A stretch of 64,000 bases of DNA from Actinotalea sp. Marseille-Q4924. Its GTDB lineage: Bacteria; Actinomycetota; Actinomycetes; Actinomycetales; Cellulomonadaceae. This document shows, piece by piece, positions 34,610-41,920 of the stretch; position 1 is the first letter of the stretch, and each line of letters starts with the position of its first letter. The translations under genes were made by a program, and so were the position numbers. Below the pieces are notes generated by a model. It was given only the letters and a program-made list of their open reading frames with translations, did no database searches and was not told the DNA's origin. The stretch is from assembly GCF_916618755.1 (NCBI RefSeq), contig NZ_CAKAKB010000006.1, forward strand, positions 186,001-250,000, written 5' to 3'.

Positions 34610-34616
34610 CGACGAC

Positions 34617-34643
34617 GCGGGCGGCGCACGCGGCGCCGCCCGC
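34617..34643. terminator. Bidirectional terminator between convergent genes
   Basis: Perfect 11-bp arms GCGGGCGGCGC (34617-34627) and GCGCCGCCCGC (34633-34643), loop ACGCG. It starts 8 bp after the stop of the rightward membrane protein gene and lies 39 bp beyond the metI stop. Confidence 0.7.
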
Positions 34644-34681
34644 TCGCTCGTCCCGGCGGCGCAGCACGCGCCGCCCGTGCC

Positions 34682-35344
34682 TCACCGGCGCAGCACGCGC
34701 CGCGCCAGGGTGTTGCCGAGCAGCTGGGCGAGCTGCACGACCACGATGATCACCGCGACCGTGAGCCACGTGACGGTGTAGTCGAACCGCTGGTACCCGT
34801 ACTGCAGGGCGAAGTCCCCGAGGCCGCCGCCCGCGACCGCGCCGGCCATCGCCGACATGTCGGTGATCGCGACGAACAGGAACGTGAAGCCCAGGATCAG
34901 CGGGCCCAGCGCCTCGGGGATGACGATGGTCAGCAGGATCCGGAACGGTCCGGCGCCGACCGCCCGCGCCGCCTCCACCACGCCCGGCTCGAGCGCCACG
35001 AGGTTCTGCTCGACGATCCGCGACGTGCCGAACACCGTCATGAGCGCGAGCGGGAAGATCACGGCCCTGGTGCCGTAGCTCGTGCCCGTGACCTGCACCG
35101 TCAGCGGCAGCATCGCGGTGATGAAGATGATGAACGGGATGGGCCGCACCGTGTTGACCACCGCGTTGAGCACGACGTGCACGGGCCGGTGGGCCATGAG
35201 GTTGCCGGGCCGGGTGACGTAGAGCGCCACGCCGAGGACGAGCCCGCCCAGGCCGCCGATCGCCAGCGTCGCGGAGACCATCCACAGGGTCTCCCAGAGC
35301 GCGTCGAGGAGCACCGGCCACAGGGACACACCGCCGCTGCTCAT
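34682..35344 (-). CDS. metI: Methionine ABC transporter permease MetI
   Basis: 220 residues with about five membrane segments. The ATPase-coupling EAA loop is VVEAARAVGAGPFRILLTIVIPEALGPLI, and VVNTVRPIPFIIFITAMLPLT is highly typical of MetI. It overlaps the metN stop by 4 bp (ATGA). It is the last gene of the operon, followed by a strong bidirectional terminator. Confidence 0.94.
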   Translation of the reverse strand: MSSGGVSLWPVLLDALWETLWMVSATLAIGGLGGLVLGVALYVTRPGNLMAHRPVHVVLNAVVNTVRPIPFIIFITAMLPLTVQVTGTSYGTRAVIFPLALMTVFGTSRIVEQNLVALEPGVVEAARAVGAGPFRILLTIVIPEALGPLILGFTFLFVAITDMSAMAGAVAGGGLGDFALQYGYQRFDYTVTWLTVAVIIVVVQLAQLLGNTLARRVLRR

Positions 35345-36420
35345 CGCGCCACCCCTGCTGCGACGCCGACGCCCTCTCCGACGGTGACCGGGGCGCCGTC
35401 GGCGTCGTACTCGGTGACGTCGGTCCAGGAGCGCAGGTCCGCCAGGAGCGCGGCGACGTCGTCGTCCGCGCCGGTCAGCTCGAAGGTGAGCGAGCCGAGC
35501 GCGCGTGCGCCGACCTCGGTGATCCCGCCGAAGACGACGTTCCCGGCCACCCCGTGCGCGCGGAAGGCGTCGGTGAGCGGGGCGTGCCCGGCGGCGTCCT
35601 GCACGCCGACCGTGACGAGCCGCCCCGGGTGCCGGTCGCGCAGGCGCAGGACGACGTCGGGCCGGGGCCGGTCGTGCAGCGCTGTGCCGATGAAGCGGCG
35701 CGTGACCGGTGCCTGCGGTCGGGAGAAGAGGTCGTACACGTCGCCGACCTCGACGACCCGCCCGGACTCCATGACGGCGACGCGGTCGCAGAGGTAGGAC
35801 ACGACGCTCATCTCGTGCGTGATGACGACGATCGTCACGCCCAGCTCGCGGTTGACACGCGCGAGCAGGTCGAGCACGTCCTTCGTCGTCTCGGGGTCGA
35901 GCGCGCTCGTCGCCTCGTCAGCGAGGAGCAGGCTCGGGGAGGTGGCCAGCGCACGGGCAATGCCGACGCGCTGCTTCTGCCCGCCGGACAGCTGCTCGGG
36001 GTACTGCCGCGCCTTGTCGGCCAGGCCCACGAAGTCGAGCAGCTCCGCGACGCGCACCTCACGGTCCTGCTTCGGCCAGCCGGCGACCCGCAGCGGGTAG
36101 GCGATGTTGCCCGCGACGGTCCGGGACCGCCACAGGTTGAACTGCTGGAAGATGAAGCCGATGCCGGCACGAGCCCGGCGCACCTCGCGCTCCGGCCGGC
36201 CGCTCAGGCGCGTGCCGTCGACGACGACCTCGCCCGCGGTCGGCTGCTCGAGGGCGTTGATGAGGCGGACGAGCGTGCTCTTGCCGGCGCCGGAGTAGCC
36301 GATGACGCCGAACACCTCGCCGCGCGCGACGTCGAGCGTGACGTCGTCGACGGCGCGGACGGGTCCCGACGGTCCGTCGAAGACCTTGGAGACGCCGCGC
36401 AGGGAGACCATGGGGTCCAC
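35341..36420 (-). CDS. metN: Methionine ABC transporter ATP-binding protein MetN with NIL domain
   Basis: 359 residues from the GTG at 36420, which has AGGAAGGAA at proper spacing; the ATG three codons on (36411) has poor spacing. Walker A GYSGAGKS (41-48), LSGGQKQRVGIARAL, LLLADEATSALDPETT and the H-loop HEMSVV are present. The C-terminal 80 residues form the NIL domain, which binds methionine and shuts the transporter (trans-inhibition). A hairpin lies between metQ and this gene. Confidence 0.95.
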   Translation of the reverse strand: MDPMVSLRGVSKVFDGPSGPVRAVDDVTLDVARGEVFGVIGYSGAGKSTLVRLINALEQPTAGEVVVDGTRLSGRPEREVRRARAGIGFIFQQFNLWRSRTVAGNIAYPLRVAGWPKQDREVRVAELLDFVGLADKARQYPEQLSGGQKQRVGIARALATSPSLLLADEATSALDPETTKDVLDLLARVNRELGVTIVVITHEMSVVSYLCDRVAVMESGRVVEVGDVYDLFSRPQAPVTRRFIGTALHDRPRPDVVLRLRDRHPGRLVTVGVQDAAGHAPLTDAFRAHGVAGNVVFGGITEVGARALGSLTFELTGADDDVAALLADLRSWTDVTEYDADGAPVTVGEGVGVAAGVAR

Positions 36421-36456
36421 GGGTGGTTCCTTCCTTGCGTGCTGCGGGAGACGGGT

Positions 36457-36492
36457 GCGGGGCCGGTGACGGTCGGGCCGTGCCGGCCCCGC
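36457..36492 (-). terminator. Intra-operon hairpin between metQ and metN
   Basis: Perfect 10-bp arms GCGGGGCCGG (36457-36466) and CCGGCCCCGC (36483-36492), 16-nt loop, just after the metQ stop. It probably lets most transcripts end after the binding-protein gene or protects that part of the mRNA, so the binding protein is made in excess. Confidence 0.6.
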
Positions 36493-36500
36493 CGCGCGCC

Positions 36501-37382
36501 TCAGCCCTGGCTGTCCCGGACGAGCTGCTCGAGCTCCGTCAGGTCCGCCCGCAGCTCCTCGGCGGGGACCTGCTCGGTCACCGCGGTGCCCTTGTTCTCC
36601 GCCTCCACCCCGGCCAGGACCTCCTCGGACTGGTAGATCTCGACGAGCTGCGCGTAGACGGGGTTGTCGGCGTCGTCGGCCCGCGCGACCCAGAGGTTGA
36701 GGTACGGCCGCGCGGTGCGGGTGTCCTCGAGGTCGGAGTAGATCGCCGTGGTCGGGTCGATGCCGGCGTCCGCGGCGAAGTTGTTGTTGATCACCGCGGC
36801 GTCGATCGTGTTGACCTGCACCGCCGTCTGGCTGGCGTCGACCGGGACGACCGTGACGCGGGAGCCGTCGACCACCTCCGCGGGCGTGGAGAACGCGTTG
36901 CCGCCGTCGGCGAGCTCGACCAGCCCCGCCGACTGCAGGACGAGCAGCGCGCGCGCCTGGTTGACCGGGTCGTTGGGGATCGCGATCTCGGCGCCGTCGG
37001 GCAGGTCCTCGGGCGACGCGTAGCCCTTCGTCGTGTAGAGCCCGAGCTGGTAGATCGCCGTCGAGCCGACCGGGACGAGGTCGTCGTCGGCGTTGACGTT
37101 GTAGTTCGCCAGGTACAGCAGGTGCTGGAACTGGTTGAGGTCGAGCTCGCCCTGGCTGAGGATCGGGTTCGGCTGGGCGTAGTCGGTGAAGTTCACCAGC
37201 TCGACCTCGATCCCCTCCTCCGCCGCGAGCTGCTCGAAGGTGCGCCAGTAGTCCTTGCTGGCGTCGGTGACGCCGACGGTGACGGGGCCGTCGTCGCCGG
37301 TGTCGGCCTGCGCGCCGGAGCACGCGGAGAGGGCGGTCGCGAGCGTGATGGGCAGGGCCACGGCGGGGATGGTGCGGTGCAT
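36501..37382 (-). CDS. metQ: Methionine-binding lipoprotein MetQ
   Basis: 293 residues. Lipobox ALSAC with Cys21. The NLPA/MetQ fold is clear: VTVGVTDASKDYWRTFEQLAAEEGIEVELVNFTDYAQPNPILSQGELDLNQFQHLLYL and PNDPVNQARALLVLQSAGLV. The ligand could be L- or D-methionine or an oxidised derivative; the upstream flavin enzyme hints at an organosulfur source. The ATG at 37382 follows GGAAGGA. Confidence 0.93.
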   Translation of the reverse strand: MHRTIPAVALPITLATALSACSGAQADTGDDGPVTVGVTDASKDYWRTFEQLAAEEGIEVELVNFTDYAQPNPILSQGELDLNQFQHLLYLANYNVNADDDLVPVGSTAIYQLGLYTTKGYASPEDLPDGAEIAIPNDPVNQARALLVLQSAGLVELADGGNAFSTPAEVVDGSRVTVVPVDASQTAVQVNTIDAAVINNNFAADAGIDPTTAIYSDLEDTRTARPYLNLWVARADDADNPVYAQLVEIYQSEEVLAGVEAENKGTAVTEQVPAEELRADLTELEQLVRDSQG

Positions 37383-37505
37383 GGTCGTTCCTTCCGGGGT
37401 GTGCACGGTGGTGCACGGGGGTGGTGCCGTCCGGCGGTGGCCGGGGGCGTGCGGAGCGGCAACTCCGCGGGTCTGTGGGGGTGGGGCGGGTCGAGCGGGC
37501 GCGCC

Positions 37506-38726
37506 TCAGCGCACGAGGGCGGGGACGGACGCGGGCTCGGGGAGCCGATCGGGGACGCGCGTCGCGAACGTCGCCGACGGCGGCGTGCCGTTGAGCAGGT
37601 GGTCGCCGAGCAGGCGCTCCTTCTCCACGACGGGGTTGTGGCACGCGATGGTGCGGGCGTTGCGCCAGTGCCGGTCGAGCCCGCGGCCGACGGCGGTCGA
37701 CGACGCCCCGCCCACCTCGAACAGCTCGGTCGTGGCGCGGAGCACTGCGTCGCACACGACGACCTGGGCCTGGTAGACGGCGACGTCGGCGGCGGCCTCG
37801 TCGTCGTCGGTCGCGACGGCTCCCCGGTCCAGCAGCTCGCCGAGGCGCGCGGCGGCGACCGCGGTGGCGGCGTCGGCGGCGAAGCTCGCGGCGCGCAGGC
37901 GCCCGACGACGCCTTGGACCAGCGGGTCGTGCCGCGGCGGCGGGGCGTCCCCCCGACCGAAGGTGCGCGTGCGCGGGCGGACGAACGCGACGGCGTCGTC
38001 GACGACGGCCCGACCGATCCCGCACAGCACCGCCAGCAGGTACAGCTGGTAGTACGCGCCGAGGAACGCCGGCCGCACGGAACCGAACGGCGTGATGTCC
38101 CGCGCCTCGACGGGCACGCGGTCCAGGTGCGTCGTGCCGCTGCCGGTGAGGCGCTGGCCGAAGCCGTCCCAGTCGTCGTCGACCCGCACGCCGGGGGCGG
38201 TGACCGGGACGAGGACGCCGGCGCGGGTCCCGTCGGGCAGCACCGCCCCGACGTTGACCCAGTCCGCGAAGATCGTGCCGGTCGAGTAGTACTTGATGCC
38301 GTCCAGCCACCAGCGGCCGTCCTCGTCCTGGGTCAGCCGGGTGCGGGTGTCCCACAGGCCGCCGTTGCCCTGCTCGCTGCTGGCGTTGCCGACGACGACG
38401 CCGCCGACGGCCGCGCTCGCCCAGCGGCGGCGCCGCTCGGGGTCGTCGCCGAGCAGGGCATGCTCGACGACGGCGAAGTGGCCACGCCACAGGTGCGCGA
38501 CGTTGGAGTCCGCGCGGGCGACCTCGGTGACGACCTCGACGAGCTCCGGCAGGGAGAGGCCGGCGCCGCCGAGCTCGGTCGGGACGCGCAGGGCGCCGAA
38601 GCCCGCGTCGCGGAGCCACACGACGGGCTCGAACGGCAGGGTGCGGGTGCGCTCGCGGTCGGCGGCGCCGGCGGCGATGCGGTCCAGGGTCGGGCGCAGC
38701 TGCGCCAGGACGTCGTGCGTGGGCAT
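37506..38726 (-). CDS. Acyl-CoA dehydrogenase-fold flavin enzyme, SfnB/DszC-like
   Basis: 406 residues of the acyl-CoA dehydrogenase/DszC superfamily: LRVPTELGGAGLSLPELVEVVTEVARADSNVAHLWRGHFA, WWLDGIKYYSTGTIFADWV, GFGQRLTGSGTTHLDRVPV and GGASSTAVGRGLDRHWRNARTIACHNPV. The last motif, with the His of HNP, is typical of flavin-dependent sulfur-acquisition oxidoreductases (SfnB, DszC) and not of true acyl-CoA dehydrogenases. As first gene of an operon with metQNI it probably helps to obtain sulfur from organosulfur compounds whose methionine-like product or precursor is imported. Confidence 0.85.
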   Translation of the reverse strand: MPTHDVLAQLRPTLDRIAAGAADRERTRTLPFEPVVWLRDAGFGALRVPTELGGAGLSLPELVEVVTEVARADSNVAHLWRGHFAVVEHALLGDDPERRRRWASAAVGGVVVGNASSEQGNGGLWDTRTRLTQDEDGRWWLDGIKYYSTGTIFADWVNVGAVLPDGTRAGVLVPVTAPGVRVDDDWDGFGQRLTGSGTTHLDRVPVEARDITPFGSVRPAFLGAYYQLYLLAVLCGIGRAVVDDAVAFVRPRTRTFGRGDAPPPRHDPLVQGVVGRLRAASFAADAATAVAAARLGELLDRGAVATDDDEAAADVAVYQAQVVVCDAVLRATTELFEVGGASSTAVGRGLDRHWRNARTIACHNPVVEKERLLGDHLLNGTPPSATFATRVPDRLPEPASVPALVR

Positions 38727-39150
38727 GGGTGGTCCTCGTCGGTGACGGGCACGCGGGGCGTCGTCGGCCGCAGGGGTGCGGGCCGGTCGGCGCGGAGGTG
38801 CCGGGGTCGGTCGGTCGACGGGAGCCGGGGAGACGGGTCACCGGGCGTGCGGACGCCGCCGGGCGCGCCAGGGACGCGGGCAGGCGGCGGTCAGCGCCGT
38901 GCGGTGAGGGGTGCGGCGTCGGGCCTCGAGGTCCGGGCGGAGCCCGGGGAGGTCAGCGGACGGTCGCGATGTCCCACCCGGCGCTGCGCATTCGCATGCC
39001 GACGACGGCGCGCGGCAGGCAGAGCAGGCGGGTGCGGGACATGGCGGAGAACCTGGCACAGCGGGCCTGGGACCGCGCCGGGCTGTCCGGTGAGTGAGAT
39101 CGATCGAGGTGCGGCGGGCGGGCGGCGCGCACCGCTGGACGGGTGACGCC
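38727..39150. other. Upstream region of the sulfur/methionine operon
   Basis: 424 bp. It contains a probable leader-peptide gene (38953-39042, minus strand) and otherwise no gene. I looked for a SAM riboswitch and did not recognise one. GC-rich inverted stretches lie between the leader and the flavin-enzyme start and could form attenuator hairpins, but I cannot fold them reliably by eye. Confidence 0.5.
38953..39042 (-). CDS. Putative sulfur-responsive leader peptide
   Basis: 29 residues: MSRTRLLCLPRAVV, then GMRMRSAGWDIATVR. The layout (a short basic start, then R-x-x-V-x-x-x-R-x-x-S) resembles the short leader peptides found upstream of sulfur and cysteine genes in actinobacteria, though those usually end in Cys. 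Here one Cys and a Met-Arg-Met run are present. The gene lies 226 bp upstream of the SfnB/DszC-like gene and reads in the same direction. A role in methionine- or cysteine-dependent attenuation is inferred. The ribosome-binding site is weak. Confidence 0.5.
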   Translation of the reverse strand: MSRTRLLCLPRAVVGMRMRSAGWDIATVR

Positions 39151-39900
39151 TCAGATCGGCGAGTCGGTCGGGCGGCCGTTCCAGACGCGGCGTAGCAGGT
39201 CGGTGAAGCCGGGCGCCTCCTGGACCTCGTGGCCGGCGCCGGGCCGGACGACGTGCTCGCCGCCGACCGCCTGCGCGAGGTGCGTGCACATCGCCGTGAA
39301 CCCGGGATGGTGCCCGCCCGACACGACGACGATCCGGAAGGGCGCGTCCGCGAGCGCCTGCACCGGCACGACGACGTCCCACATGAGCGTCCCGCGGCGC
39401 AGCGCGGGGACGAGACGCTCCCACTCCTCCAGGACGGTCGTCGGCAGCTCGTCGACCGGGCTGCCCACGGCGGGCAGGAACTCCTCGAGGAAGGCGCGGT
39501 CGCTCATCGCCTCGCTGAACAGCGGCTCGACGTCGGCCCGCAGCCGGGCGACGGCCGGCTCGTGCTCGGCAAGGGAGAACGCGGGCGGCTCGGCGACGAC
39601 GAGCGAACGGACCGCGTCCGGCCGGGCAGCGGCGGCGAGCAGCGCGACGAGCCCGCCGGAGGAGTGGCCCACGAGATGTCCGCCGTCGCCGAGCAGGTCG
39701 GCGATCTCGGCGGCATCGCCGACGACGTCCTCGCCGCGCGTCACCGGCGTCTCCGCATAGGCGCGACGGGTGGGGACGACGAGCTCGTAGCCGGCATCCG
39801 CGAGGACGCGCTGGCCCTGCCACTCCGTGGGCCCCGTGGCGACGGACCCGTGGACGAGGACGACGCGCTGGCCGCTCCCCCACACCTCCACCGTGGTCAT
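39151..39900 (-). CDS. Alpha/beta hydrolase
   Basis: 249 residues. VVLVHGSVATGPTEWQGQ (oxyanion side), LVGHSSGGLVALLAAAARP (nucleophile Ser in G-x-S-x-G) and the late His in RPGAGHEVQEAPGF support an active hydrolase. The substrate is unknown. The ATG at 39900 overlaps no neighbour. Confidence 0.88.
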   Translation of the reverse strand: MTTVEVWGSGQRVVLVHGSVATGPTEWQGQRVLADAGYELVVPTRRAYAETPVTRGEDVVGDAAEIADLLGDGGHLVGHSSGGLVALLAAAARPDAVRSLVVAEPPAFSLAEHEPAVARLRADVEPLFSEAMSDRAFLEEFLPAVGSPVDELPTTVLEEWERLVPALRRGTLMWDVVVPVQALADAPFRIVVVSGGHHPGFTAMCTHLAQAVGGEHVVRPGAGHEVQEAPGFTDLLRRVWNGRPTDSPI

Positions 39901-39990
39901 CTCGTCACGGTATGTCCGGAAGGTGCGGGGTGCCTAGCGCGCCCGCTGCCGTGCGCGCCCGCGCCCCAGCCGCTACCGCGACGCTGCCGC

Positions 39991-40035
39991 TGTGGGGAAG
40001 ATCCGTCGCACATGGCGCAACACAAGCTCCCCAGT
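39991..40035 (-). repeat. Family A palindromic element, copy A8
   Basis: 45 bp, starting TGTGGGGAAGATCCGTCGC and ending CAAGCTCCCCAGT, with an ACATGGC loop in the orientation opposite to A1-A3. It is the most diverged copy (11 of 19 pairs). It lies 27 bp beyond the stop of the leftward DUF2510 gene. Confidence 0.68.
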
Positions 40036-40062
40036 CATGGGCGGGCGACGCTCTGGGCGGCC

Positions 40063-40668
40063 TCAGCCTCCGGCGTTGAGGGCGAACGCGAGCAGGATGA
40101 CGCAGCCGATCCCGCCGCCGAGGATGCCGGTGATCGCCCGGCCGCGACCATGGCCGCCGTCCTGCGCGCGCACGAGGGCCCAGACGCCCGACGCGATCGC
40201 GAACGGTCCGAGCACCCAGAAGCCGAGCGACAGCAGCCCGAGGTAGCCCGCCACCACCGACTGCCACGAGCGACCGACCGGGAGCATCCAGTGCACGGCG
40301 GTCGACGGGCCGTTGTCGGCGGGCGCCGGCTGGGCGTACTGCCACGGCGCCGGCTGCTCCCACGCACCCGGCTGCTGCCAGGGACCCTGCTGCTGCCACG
40401 CACCGTGCTGTTGCCAGGGACCCTGCTGCTGCCAGGGTCCCGGTGCGGCGGCCGATGCCACAGCCGGCTGTGCAGCCAGGGGAACGAGCGGCTGCCACGG
40501 CGCCGGGTCCCCGCCCACGGCGTCCGGCCGTGCCGATGGCTGCGCGGGCATCGCGGACTGGTCCGGGGTCACGTGCTCGGTCCAGGAGGTGCCGTCGAAC
40601 CAGCGCAGCACCCCGGGCAGTGCGCCGTCGGGATACCAGCCGGCGGGCGCCGTCGTCGGGGAGGTCAT
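40063..40668 (-). CDS. DUF2510 membrane protein with Trp/Gln/Pro-rich linker
   Basis: 201 residues. The N-terminus AGWYPDGALPGVLRWFDGTSWTEHV is a DUF2510 motif. A low-complexity linker follows with repeats of the type PWQQQG and AWQQQG (about 75-110), then two membrane segments (VVAGYLGLLSLGFWVLGPFAIASGVWALV and AITGILGGGIGCVILLAFAL), like DUF4190. Such proteins are common in actinobacterial membranes; no function is known. Confidence 0.83.
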   Translation of the reverse strand: MTSPTTAPAGWYPDGALPGVLRWFDGTSWTEHVTPDQSAMPAQPSARPDAVGGDPAPWQPLVPLAAQPAVASAAAPGPWQQQGPWQQHGAWQQQGPWQQPGAWEQPAPWQYAQPAPADNGPSTAVHWMLPVGRSWQSVVAGYLGLLSLGFWVLGPFAIASGVWALVRAQDGGHGRGRAITGILGGGIGCVILLAFALNAGG

Positions 40669-40868
40669 GGCGACTGTGTCGGCACCGCCGCTCGCACGCG
40701 TGATGGGCCGTTCGGCTGACCGCCGCGGCGAGCGCCGTCCGGCGCGGGTTCTCGCACCCAGGCACGAGCGCGGCACGGACCTCCGGCCCTTGAGGCCGGG
40801 CCGACGCGGCAGCAGCGTGGCCGTCAAGGACGGCGCGAGCCGCGCGCCGGACGACGGACGGAACCGCG

Positions 40869-41804
40869 ATGCGCACGCCGCACGAACGCCTGATCAACGA
40901 CGTCCAGCGCCCCGAGGCCTACGACGAGGTGGTGCTCGACGGGAGCGCGGCGCCGATCGTGCTGTCCGTCTGGCGGGGCGATCCCGGTGCCCCCGCCGTC
41001 CTCTTCCTGCCGGGGACGATGACCCATCCCCTGTTCTACGAGGAGTTCCTCGACGGCCTGAACCGCCGCGGCCTCACGGTCGTCGGGCTGCACGCCGCCG
41101 GGCACGGCAAGAGCCCCCGCACCCGCCACCCGCTGACGTTCGCCACCGTCGTCGGGAACGCGTTGGACGCGCTCGCGTGGGTGCGCTCGACCTTCCCCGA
41201 CGCCCCTCCGGTGCTGCTCGGGACCAGCCAGGGCGGTGTGCTCGCGATCGCCGTCGCCGCCCGCACGGACCTCGCGGCCGGCGTCGTCGCCCACAACGTG
41301 CTCGACGCCTCGCTGCCGGAGACGCTCGCCACGACGCGCCTCCCCAGAGCATTGGCTCCTGCGTACTCGGCGCTCCGGGCCGCCCTGCGTGGGGTGGCAC
41401 AGGTCGCGCCGCGGCTGCCCGTGCCGTTCGGGATGTACCTGGAGATGGCTCGCGTCACCCGCGACGCCGCCACCGCCGAGCAGTTCTGGACCGACCCGCT
41501 CGGGCGCCGCTCGTACCCGCTGCGCTTCCTGGCCGAGATGCTCGAGGAGGACGTGACGCAGCCGGTGACGTGCCCCGTCGTCGTCGTCGCCACGAGCGGG
41601 GACCCGCTGTTCCCGCTCGCCTACACGCGCGCGGTCTTCGCGCGGATCGAGGCGCCCTCGAAGCAGCTGGTCGTCGTGGCCTCCCCCGAGCACCTGCTGT
41701 TCGTGCACGACCCCGAGGCGTCGGTCGAGCTGCTCGTGCCGCGCGTGCGGTCCTTCGCGGAGCGGTGGCAGGCGGAGCACACCGTGGACGCGCAGCGCGC
41801 CTGA
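40869..41804 (+). CDS. Alpha/beta hydrolase
   Basis: 311 residues. VLFLPGTMTHPLFYEEFLDGLNRRGLTVVGLHAAGHGKSPRTRHPLTF, the elbow LLGTSQGGVLAIAVAARTD (Ser nucleophile), the acid region VVVATSGDPLFP and a final His in SPEHLLFVH are present. It resembles serine aminopeptidase/monoglyceride-lipase-type hydrolases. The substrate is unknown. Confidence 0.87.
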   Translation: MRTPHERLINDVQRPEAYDEVVLDGSAAPIVLSVWRGDPGAPAVLFLPGTMTHPLFYEEFLDGLNRRGLTVVGLHAAGHGKSPRTRHPLTFATVVGNALDALAWVRSTFPDAPPVLLGTSQGGVLAIAVAARTDLAAGVVAHNVLDASLPETLATTRLPRALAPAYSALRAALRGVAQVAPRLPVPFGMYLEMARVTRDAATAEQFWTDPLGRRSYPLRFLAEMLEEDVTQPVTCPVVVVATSGDPLFPLAYTRAVFARIEAPSKQLVVVASPEHLLFVHDPEASVELLVPRVRSFAERWQAEHTVDAQRA

Positions 41805-41844
41805 GCCGGCGGCACCGAGCGCTCCGACGCCGGCGCACGGGCCG

Positions 41845-41888
41845 CCGAGCGCCCTCCTCCGGCCGTTCGGGATGAGGAGGGTGCTCGG
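41845..41888. terminator. Bidirectional terminator between convergent genes
   Basis: 15-bp arms (41845-41859 and 41874-41888; CCGAGCGCCCTCCTC against GAGGAGGGTGCTCGG, one mismatch) and a 14-nt loop, between the rightward hydrolase and the leftward GH127 gene. It ends the arabinoside operon. Confidence 0.7.
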
Positions 41889-41920
41889 CAGCGCACCGGG
41901 TGACGCCGCCAGATCGAGCG

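Noticed and set aside
38727-39150. Possible SAM riboswitch upstream of the sulfur/methionine operon
   Set aside because: I could not recognise the conserved core of any SAM riboswitch class; a leader peptide is the better supported control element.
40325-40440. Short-period repeat in DNA that might be a regulatory array
   Set aside because: It is inside a gene and simply encodes the Pro-Trp-Gln-Gln repeats of the DUF2510 protein.
41815-41826. GAGCGCTCC core resembling a CelR site
   Set aside because: Only the central 9 bases match, and it lies between the 3-prime ends of two convergent genes where no promoter is expected.
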